Of a stretch of 5,725 nucleotides of DNA, positions 1-5,264 are shown one piece after another. The position numbers and the translations under genes are program-made. The stretch comes from Candidatus Moranbacteria bacterium CG_4_9_14_3_um_filter_42_9 (GTDB lineage: Bacteria; Patescibacteriota; Minisyncoccia; Moranbacterales; UBA2206). Position 1 is the first letter of the stretch; each line of letters starts with the position of its first letter. The notes below the pieces were generated by a model. The model worked only from the letters and a program-made list of their open reading frames with translations, was not told the origin of the DNA and ran no database searches. The DNA lies in NCBI GenBank assembly GCA_002790635.1, contig PFVN01000071.1, positions 1 to 5,725 on the forward strand. The letters run 5' to 3'.

Positions 1-860
1 GGCAGATAATCACTGATGTTGTAAAGAAAATTTCTGTAAAAAGAAATGACCCGGTTTTTAAAAAGGCGGAAAGCGAGATTATTTTTACAATCGAGGAAAA
101 TAGTGGTATAATCAGAAAGTCAGAGATCGTTGAAATATTAAGCGCGGGTGATTATCGGGAAGCTAATGCCTTGGATTTTTTGTGCGAATGTTCAGATAAA
201 ATTTTCGCGGTTGCGGAAGAAAATATCCATGAATCTTGGGTGCTGGACAAAAAGAAGATAGAAAAGGTGAAAGAAATCGCTCTGTTGGCGCAAGAAATTT
301 TAAAAAAAGAAAAGAAACTGCTTTCTGAAAAGGAGATCATCGATCTGATCTTGGAGTCCAGGCAGGAGTTATTGGAAGAGGAGATACTGAATTATCTGAA
401 AATCTTTTCCGGCATTGAAAAAAATAAATTTGGAAAATGGGGAATGGCAGACTGGGCCGAAATTAATCCGAAAGGAACGCGCGAGAGAATCTATGCGATT
501 TTGAAAGAAAAGAAAAAGCCCCTGCATTTCAAGCAAATTGCCAGCCTTATAGACGAATACGGCTTAAGTAAAAGAAAGGCTCATGTCCAAACAATCCATA
601 ACGAACTGATAAAAAACGACCACTTTGTTCTGATCGGCAGAGGCATATATGCGCTCAAGGAATGGGGCTATTATGCCGGAACTATCCGTGATGTGCTGGA
701 AATAATTTTCAAAAAAAACAGGAAATTTTTAAGCAAAGAGGAAATTTTTCGGGAAGTTTCAAGGGTCAGGCAGGTCAAAAAAGCGACAGTATTGATCAAT
801 TTGAGCAACAACAAGCTGTTTGTCAAACAAAACAATCTGTATTCAGTAAGAAAAAATTAG
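1..860 (+). CDS. Tandem winged-helix (HARE-HTH-like) DNA-binding protein, 5'-truncated by window edge
   Basis: The frame is open from base 3 to the TAG at 858-860, giving 285 visible residues and no start, so the gene begins upstream of the window. A TTG at base 171 could start a 229-residue product, but the 56 codons before it continue the same repeat pattern and look coding. Four units of about 65-69 residues follow each other. Their recognition-like segments are GIIRKSEIVEIL (visible residues 35-46), KLLSEKEIIDLIL (105-117), KPLHFKQIASLI (172-183) and KFLSKEEIFREV (241-252). Each unit ends in a beta-wing-like strand, and three carry a conserved Trp (ESW, ADW, KEW). Unit 3 (159-221) best resembles HARE-HTH domains. 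In Patescibacteria such modules can follow a sigma-70 region-4-like domain, so the missing N-terminus may hold one; that is inference from memory. A role in transcription regulation is likely; target unknown. A terminator-like hairpin follows directly. Confidence 0.75.
   Translation, partial: QIITDVVKKISVKRNDPVFKKAESEIIFTIEENSGIIRKSEIVEILSAGDYREANALDFLCECSDKIFAVAEENIHESWVLDKKKIEKVKEIALLAQEILKKEKKLLSEKEIIDLILESRQELLEEEILNYLKIFSGIEKNKFGKWGMADWAEINPKGTRERIYAILKEKKKPLHFKQIASLIDEYGLSKRKAHVQTIHNELIKNDHFVLIGRGIYALKEWGYYAGTIRDVLEIIFKKNRKFLSKEEIFREVSRVRQVKKATVLINLSNNKLFVKQNNLYSVRKN
84..112 (+). promoter_or_regulatory. Candidate sigma-70 promoter inside gene 1
   Basis: TTTACA at 84-89 and TATAAT at 107-112 are separated by exactly 17 bases, and TG at 104-105 gives an extended -10 (TGGTATAAT). 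On sequence alone this is the best promoter match in the window. It lies inside the open frame of the winged-helix gene, 59 bases before a TTG at 171 that could start a shortened product with three of the four visible repeats. The -10 also spells the codons for Ser-Gly-Ile-Ile, so protein constraint could have produced it by chance. Confidence 0.35.
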
Positions 861-903
861 GCCTTGTCTGCTACAGCGGAAGACAAGCCGGGTGTTTTTG
901 TTT
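860..903 (+). terminator. Rho-independent terminator-like hairpin, possibly bidirectional
   Basis: CTTGTCT (863-869) pairs perfectly with AGACAAG (881-887) around an 11-base loop. GG (860-861) and CC (888-889) extend the stem past a one-base bulge. A T-rich tract, TGTTTTTGTTT (893-903), follows after a short GGG spacer. On the left side an A6 run (851-856) would give a U-tract on the other strand, so the hairpin could stop transcription in both directions. It begins at the last base of the gene 1 stop codon, which suits the end of that transcript. The stem is fairly weak, so efficiency is uncertain. Confidence 0.55.
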
Positions 904-926
904 AGAATTAGTGCGGATTTCATAAT
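898..926 (+). promoter_or_regulatory. Candidate promoter for the membrane protein-ATPase-mnmA operon
   Basis: TTGTTT (898-903) and CATAAT (921-926) are 17 bases apart, giving a weak -35 and a 5/6 match to the -10. It is in the only substantial intergenic gap, just after the terminator-like hairpin and 48 bases before the ATG at 974, which is where an operon promoter is expected. The -35 overlaps the T-tract of the terminator. The predicted transcript start is around 932-934, at the edge of an inverted repeat. Confidence 0.4.
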
Positions 927-933
927 TTTGTTG

Positions 934-950
934 CGAAATCAACGATTTCG
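934..950. promoter_or_regulatory. Perfect inverted repeat in the operon leader (operator or 5' hairpin)
   Basis: CGAAATC (934-940) and GATTTCG (944-950) are perfect 7-base complements separated by AAC. The repeat lies at or just after the predicted transcript start and 23 bases before the ATG at 974. As DNA it could be a dimeric repressor site; as RNA it would form a tight hairpin near the 5' end. A third copy of the half-site, GATTTC at 916-921, could pair with 935-940 instead, so two folds compete. It is not a convincing terminator because the following tract is mixed A and T. Confidence 0.4.
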
Positions 951-973
951 GCGAAATTAAAAATTTTTTAAAA

Positions 974-2224
974 ATGAACATCTTGCAGGAAACATTTCAA
1001 ATCTATAAGACCTTCGGGCAAGTGTTTTACCATTTCTGGTGGATCATTTTCCCGGTGGTCTTTTATTATTTATTCAAATTTCTGTGGATGGATTTCGTGC
1101 AAGTTACCTGGTTTAAATCGCTTAGCTGGACGATGCTGGAAATTATCCCGCCGAAGGACCTGGAAAAGGGGCCCCAACCCATGGAATCAATTTATCAAGG
1201 ACTGGTCGGCGTAGTAGTTGCCTTCAACGTATTTGAAGAATTTTTAAAAGGCGCGCTGACCGATGTTTTCAGTTTTGAACTGGTGGGAATCGGAGGGGAA
1301 GTCCATTTTTATATCCGCACCCAAACGAAATTCAGGAACTTGATCGAGGCCCAGGTTTACGCGCAGTATCCGGACGCTCAAGTGGTGGAGGTGGAAGATT
1401 ATACCAACAGTTTTCCCAAAGTTGTTCCCAATAAGAATTGGGATCTATGGGGATCAGATTTGGAATTAGTCATGCCAGATCCCTACCCGATCCGCACTTA
1501 TGACAAATTTGAGGAATCCATTACCGGGACGATGATTGATCCGATTGGCGCTTTTGTCGAAATAATGGGCACCTTGCCGCCTGGGCAAAATATCTGGCTA
1601 CAGATTGTTACGCGGCCTTTGCCGGAAAAGTGGAGAGAGGACGAAATGAAACTAGTCCAAAAACTGGCATATAGGGTCAGCAAAGGGAAAAGGGGTTTCC
1701 GGGAGGATATTTTAGATGTATTGGCTAATTTATTTAAGTCTATGTCTAGCCCGGTTGAATTCGCCAAAGCGGAAAAAAAAGATGAGCAGCCGCTTGAATT
1801 CAGGCTGACGCCGGGCGAAAAAGATCAATTAAAAGCTGTCGAAGATAATTTGGGCAAGAATGCCTTTAAGATAAAAATGCGTGTGCTATATCTGGGTCGG
1901 AAAGAAGGTTTTGACAAATCATACGTGTCAGCTTTTTTTGGTGCGATGCGCCAGTTCAATGATCTCAATCTGAACAGTCTCAAGCCTTGCAACGAGAGCA
2001 AAACCTATGCCAGCTTTGTTGCGGTTGATGCTCGCCTGCAAATGAGGAAAAGAAGAATTTATAAAAGATATAAAGAGCGGGATATGACCGGGAAAAAATT
2101 TGTTTTTTCCACTTCGGAATTAGCCACCGTCTGGCACTTTCCCGATATGGGAATAAAAACGCCGGCTCTCACCAGAGTAGAATCGAAAAAAGGATCTGCC
2201 CCGGCCAATTTGCCGGTGCAATAA
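974..2224 (+). CDS. Membrane-anchored protein, probable partner of the downstream TraG/HerA-like ATPase
   Basis: The product has 416 residues. An aromatic hydrophobic segment at residues about 17-38 (FWWIIFPVVFYYLFKFLW) is a clear N-terminal membrane anchor; no cleavable signal peptide is seen. A second apolar stretch at about 74-95 may be amphipathic. The soluble remainder contains FELVGIGGEVHFYIRTQ (101-117), a Leu/Ala-rich helix ending in QYPDAQVVEVEDY (131-143), a charged helical region (217-300), a basic patch MRKRRIYKRYKERD (357-370) and SELATVWHFP (381-390), then PANLP at the end. I recall this arrangement from uncharacterised Patescibacteria proteins next to, or fused to, type IV secretion-like ATPases (perhaps DUF8128), but could not check. 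The ATG at 974 is chosen because it directly precedes the anchor; only an AT-rich tract lies upstream, with no Shine-Dalgarno. The ATPase gene starts 22 bases downstream, suggesting a shared operon and complex. Function is inferred, not shown. Confidence 0.8.
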   Translation: MNILQETFQIYKTFGQVFYHFWWIIFPVVFYYLFKFLWMDFVQVTWFKSLSWTMLEIIPPKDLEKGPQPMESIYQGLVGVVVAFNVFEEFLKGALTDVFSFELVGIGGEVHFYIRTQTKFRNLIEAQVYAQYPDAQVVEVEDYTNSFPKVVPNKNWDLWGSDLELVMPDPYPIRTYDKFEESITGTMIDPIGAFVEIMGTLPPGQNIWLQIVTRPLPEKWREDEMKLVQKLAYRVSKGKRGFREDILDVLANLFKSMSSPVEFAKAEKKDEQPLEFRLTPGEKDQLKAVEDNLGKNAFKIKMRVLYLGRKEGFDKSYVSAFFGAMRQFNDLNLNSLKPCNESKTYASFVAVDARLQMRKRRIYKRYKERDMTGKKFVFSTSELATVWHFPDMGIKTPALTRVESKKGSAPANLPVQ

Positions 2225-2246
2225 TTTAAAGAAAATTAATCTTAAT

Positions 2247-4157
2247 ATGCAACAAATAACTTTTTTTGCAAAAACTAATTTCAGAAATCAGGAAAGAAAC
2301 TTTGGCATCAAGAGAGACGATCGCCGCCGCCATGTCTATGTCATTGGAAAGACCGGCATGGGCAAAACCAATCTTTTGGAAAATATGGTTATCCAGGACA
2401 TTCGGAATAACGAAGGAGTTTGTTTTATCGATCCGCATGGAGAATCGGCGGAAAGGATGTTAAAGGCTGTTCCAAGCCACCGGGTGAACGACGTTATCTA
2501 TTTTAATCCGGCCGATTCGGAATTTCCGATCGCTTTTAATATTTTGGAAGCCGTAGAGGAAAACAAAAAAAATTTGGTAGCTTCCGGAATGATGGGAGTA
2601 TTCAAAAAATTATGGCCGGATGTCTGGAGCGCCCGGATGGAATACATTTTGAACAACACAATTCTCGCGCTTTTGGATTACCCCGGATCCACAATGCTTG
2701 GAGTCAACCGGATGATGTCTGACAAAGACTTTAGAAAGAGAGTCTATCCGGCCATCAAAGATCCGGTCGTAAAATCTTTTTGGATAAATGAGTTTGACAA
2801 ATGGGAAGACCGCTTCCGCAAAGAGGCGGTAGCAGCGATTCAAAATAAAGTTGGACAATTCCTTTCCTCTTCGCTCATCCGCCATATAGTCGGCCAGCCG
2901 AAATCTACCATTGATATGCGCGACATTATGGATAACCAGAAAATTTTGATTGTCAATTTGTCCAAAGGAAGGATTGGTGAAGACGCGATGAGGCTTTTGG
3001 GCGGAATGATCGTCACCAAAATCCAATTGGCGGCGATGGAGAGAGTAAACGTCTCCGAGGATCAAAGGAAGGATTTTTATCTGCATGTTGACGAATTTCA
3101 GAATTTTGTGACGGAATCCTTCGCAAATATTTTATCCGAAGCGAGAAAATATCGTTTGAATTTGACCCTGGCCCATCAATATATCAGCCAGCTAATTTTC
3201 GACAGCAATACGACGGTGAGAGACGCGGTTTTTGGAAACGTCGGAACTATAATTGCTTTCCGAGTGGGCGCGGAAGACGCGGAATTTTTGGAGAAAGAAT
3301 TTGATCCAGTTTTTTTGCTCAATGATCTGGTCAATCTGACCAAATATAACATTTATCTCAAGCTGATGATTGACGGCATAGCGGGGGACGCCTTTTCGGC
3401 TACAACTTTGCCTCCGATGGATCTGGAAGAGACGGCAGGAAATGAAGAAAAAATCATCAGAATTTCCCGGGAGAGATATGGAAAAAGCCGGGCGGAAATT
3501 GAAGAGAAGATAGAGCGCTGGAGTGGAATGGTTATCAACAGATCTGTTGCTTCGACATCAACTATCGCTGTCGAAGAAGATGAAAAAAAGGAGATCGAGG
3601 ATGAGAGGGTAGCAGGCATGGGATTAAAAAACCGAAAAGCGGAAAATCCCAGCGTGCCGACTGTTCAGGCCCAAATAAAAATCCAACCGCAACCACAACC
3701 TCAACCTCAATTCCAAACTTCAGCGTCAGTGGCACTGGCGCCGGAAAAAATTGTCGAAAAAATTCTTGAAGAAAGGAAAAGTTATGAAACGATCTGTGCT
3801 ACCTGTGAACAGCCGATAGTTGTCCCTTTTAAGCCCGATCCCCAAAGACCCGCTTTTTGCAAGGAGTGTTTGAAAGACTACCAAAGAGCAATGGCGCGCG
3901 CCAGAAATGAGGCGTCACAAAATAAAAACCCGGAAACCGTTCCAAAGAACATTAGCCGTGAGGATGAAACTAAAAAAATAAACAAAGATGATCGTTACTC
4001 CACAGTTGTTTCTTATGTGCCCAGAGAAAAAACAATGAGTCTCAACCAGATGTCTCATATTGCTCCGAAAAAATTCAAGCCCCAGAGAAAGAGGTCACAG
4101 ATAAATTTAGATGAGGTCAGAAAGCTAATTAAAGAAAATAAGAGCCGAGTAGATTAA
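2247..4157 (+). CDS. Type IV coupling protein-like (TraG/TraD/HerA superfamily) ATPase with zinc-ribbon tail
   Basis: The product has 636 residues. The P-loop GKTGMGKT is at residues 34-41, followed by FIDPHGE (60-66), which is typical of these ATPases. The Walker B region is FYLHVDEFQNF (277-287) with acidic D282 and E283, and LAHQYISQL (308-316) carries the later conserved Gln. Residues about 20-390 form the motor core. There is no membrane segment, so anchoring must come from a partner, most simply the preceding membrane protein. After the core come an acidic helical region (about 400-455), a Pro-Gln linker (480-489) and a C-x2-C-x17-C-x2-C zinc ribbon using C517, C520, C538 and C541. The end is a basic tail with KKFKPQRKRSQINLDEVRK (608-626). 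The family moves DNA or protein substrates with ATP energy at the inner membrane; the substrate here is unknown. No relaxase, VirB4 or pilin gene is visible. The ATG at 2247 is used because the conserved segment NFRNQERNFGIKRDDRRRH follows at once. Confidence 0.88.
   Translation: MQQITFFAKTNFRNQERNFGIKRDDRRRHVYVIGKTGMGKTNLLENMVIQDIRNNEGVCFIDPHGESAERMLKAVPSHRVNDVIYFNPADSEFPIAFNILEAVEENKKNLVASGMMGVFKKLWPDVWSARMEYILNNTILALLDYPGSTMLGVNRMMSDKDFRKRVYPAIKDPVVKSFWINEFDKWEDRFRKEAVAAIQNKVGQFLSSSLIRHIVGQPKSTIDMRDIMDNQKILIVNLSKGRIGEDAMRLLGGMIVTKIQLAAMERVNVSEDQRKDFYLHVDEFQNFVTESFANILSEARKYRLNLTLAHQYISQLIFDSNTTVRDAVFGNVGTIIAFRVGAEDAEFLEKEFDPVFLLNDLVNLTKYNIYLKLMIDGIAGDAFSATTLPPMDLEETAGNEEKIIRISRERYGKSRAEIEEKIERWSGMVINRSVASTSTIAVEEDEKKEIEDERVAGMGLKNRKAENPSVPTVQAQIKIQPQPQPQPQFQTSASVALAPEKIVEKILEERKSYETICATCEQPIVVPFKPDPQRPAFCKECLKDYQRAMARARNEASQNKNPETVPKNISREDETKKINKDDRYSTVVSYVPREKTMSLNQMSHIAPKKFKPQRKRSQINLDEVRKLIKENKSRVD
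3684..3713 (+). repeat. Hexanucleotide CAACCN repeat encoding a Gln-Pro linker
   Basis: Four tandem CAACCN units (CAACCG, CAACCA, CAACCT, CAACCT) and a degenerate fifth, CAATTC, encode QPQPQPQPQF at residues 480-489 of the ATPase. It is an in-frame flexible linker between the motor and the zinc ribbon. The repeat number could vary between strains without breaking the frame. Confidence 0.8.
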
Positions 4158-4168
4158 AAATTTTCCGA

Positions 4169-5263
4169 ATGAATAAAAACAGGCGAAAACTAGTTATCGT
4201 TGCGATGTCCTCCGGAGTTGATTCTTCTGTGGCAGCCGCGCTTCTCAAAAAACAAGGCTACGAGGTTATTGGCATATTTATGCATTTTTGGAAAGAACCT
4301 TTGCGGAACAGTTTGGTGGAGAATAAATGTTGTTCTCTGGAAGCGCAAGAAGATGCCAGAAGAGTCTGTCAGATATTGGAAATCCCCCTCTATACGGCCA
4401 ATGTTGAAAAAGAATTTAAAAAAGAAGTGGTGGACTATTTTTTGCGTGAATATGCCCACGGACGGACGCCGAATCCTTGCGTGGTTTGCAATGAAAACAT
4501 CAAATTCAATGTGTTATTTAAAAAAATGTTGGAAATGAAAGCAGACTTCATCGCGTCTGGGCATTACGCGTTGAAGCGCGAAATAAAAAGCGGAGAAAGA
4601 ACAATTTATAAATTATTCCAAGGCAAGGACAGTGAGAAGGACCAGTCGTATTTTTTATATAATTTCAACCAAAAGCAACTCGCGCGCATCCTGTTTCCTA
4701 TCGGAGATTATAAAAAATCAGAAATAAGGAAAATTGCAAAAAAGGGAAAATTGCCGGTTTTCAACAAGGATGATTCACAAGGCCTTTGTTTTACTCCGGA
4801 AAAATATCCGGAAGGTTTTTTGCGCCGGAATCTGAAACTCAAGAAAGGAAAAATTGTCAATACCCAAGGAAAATCTATCGGCACTCATGAAGGTCTGCCG
4901 CTGTACACCATCGGCCAAAGAAGAGGAATCAATATTGGCGGTGACGGGCCATATTATGTTGCCGGCAAAGATTTACAGAAAAATATTCTGGTAGTGACGA
5001 ATAACGAAAAAGATCCAGCACTCTATCGCTCGGGGTTGGAAGTTGAGAAAGTCAATTGGATAGCGGGAAAACCCCAAAACGGAGTCAAAATACTGCTCAA
5101 AACCCGATATCGCAATCCCTTAGTTTCTGGTATAATTAAATTAAACAACAACCAACGCTATAAAATAATTTTTAAAGAACCTCAACGGGCCATTTCTCCT
5201 GGGCAATCGGCGGTTTTTTACCGCCGGTCCGGAGAGCTTTTGGGCGGCGGGGTAATCAAATAA
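4169..5263 (+). CDS. mnmA: tRNA-specific 2-thiouridylase MnmA
   Basis: MnmA adenylates C2 of U34 in the Lys, Glu and Gln tRNAs and replaces the oxygen with sulfur, a cytoplasmic step in wobble modification. The 364-residue protein is full length for the family. It has the PP-loop SSGVDSS (residues 14-20), CCSLEAQEDARRVC (54-67), GRTPNPCVVCNENIKF (98-113), SGHYA (130-134), KDQSYFLY (157-164), DDSQGLCF (201-208), GLPLYTIGQRRGI (242-254) and a C-terminal beta domain with SPGQSAVFY (343-351) and LGGGVI. By alignment with E. coli MnmA from memory, C107 and C207 match the catalytic Cys102 and Cys199. C104 takes the place of Asp99, and the usual SGG of the PP-loop is SSG. The gene follows the ATPase stop by 11 bases, and the next gene begins one base after its own stop, so it is cotranscribed. 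The ATG at 4169 gives the usual short lead to the PP-loop; no Shine-Dalgarno is seen. Confidence 0.96.
   Translation: MNKNRRKLVIVAMSSGVDSSVAAALLKKQGYEVIGIFMHFWKEPLRNSLVENKCCSLEAQEDARRVCQILEIPLYTANVEKEFKKEVVDYFLREYAHGRTPNPCVVCNENIKFNVLFKKMLEMKADFIASGHYALKREIKSGERTIYKLFQGKDSEKDQSYFLYNFNQKQLARILFPIGDYKKSEIRKIAKKGKLPVFNKDDSQGLCFTPEKYPEGFLRRNLKLKKGKIVNTQGKSIGTHEGLPLYTIGQRRGINIGGDGPYYVAGKDLQKNILVVTNNEKDPALYRSGLEVEKVNWIAGKPQNGVKILLKTRYRNPLVSGIIKLNNNQRYKIIFKEPQRAISPGQSAVFYRRSGELLGGGVIK
5128..5136 (+). promoter_or_regulatory. Extended -10-like TGGTATAAT late in mnmA
   Basis: TGGTATAAT stands 128 bases before the ATG of the next gene and could act as an extended -10 element for an internal promoter. 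The matching -35 position (5108-5113, TATCGC) is poor. The bases also encode Ser-Gly-Ile-Ile of MnmA, so coincidence is quite possible. Confidence 0.2.
5206..5250 (+). other. GC-rich alternative stem-loops at the mnmA end, before the next start
   Basis: CGGCGG (5208-5213) pairs perfectly with CCGCCG (5221-5226) around the loop TTTTTTA; a G-U pair and an A-T pair extend it to 8. The middle CCGCCG can instead pair with a second CGGCGG at 5245-5250. Only one stem can form at a time. The segment ends 14 bases before the ATG at 5265, so folding could affect its translation. The bases also encode the conserved MnmA ending, which may fully explain the GC-richness. Confidence 0.3.
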
Positions 5264-5264
5264 A

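Noticed and set aside
171..860. TTG at 171 as the true start of gene 1
   Set aside because: The 56 upstream codons are open to the left edge and complete a winged-helix unit matching the three after it, so the annotated gene should extend beyond the window. TTG 171 is kept only as a possible internal start.
2181..2246. A frameshift joining the membrane protein and ATPase into one protein
   Set aside because: The ATPase frame is open from 2181 and an A6 run lies at 2186-2191. However, the first protein keeps its family-like ending (PANLP) in its own frame and then meets stops at 2222, 2237 and 2243. The ATPase has its own ATG right before its conserved lead-in. Two separate genes fit better.
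2610..3086. Minus-strand frame of 158 codons opposite the ATPase
   Set aside because: It lies wholly antisense to the conserved motor core, shows no recognisable motif, and is explained by codon bias of the real gene. The other minus-strand frames are similar shadows.
3684..3713. CAACCN units as a CRISPR or regulatory repeat array
   Set aside because: The units are 6 bases, contiguous, in frame and encode a Gln-Pro linker; there are no spacers.
974..4157. A complete conjugative or type IV secretion locus
   Set aside because: Only a membrane protein and one TraG/HerA-like motor are present. No relaxase, VirB4, pilin, peptidase or oriT-like site is visible in the window.
4200..4538. Second + frame of 112 codons inside mnmA
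   Set aside because: It overlaps the PP-loop and catalytic region of MnmA in another frame, and its Trp/Lys/Arg-rich product has no domain character.
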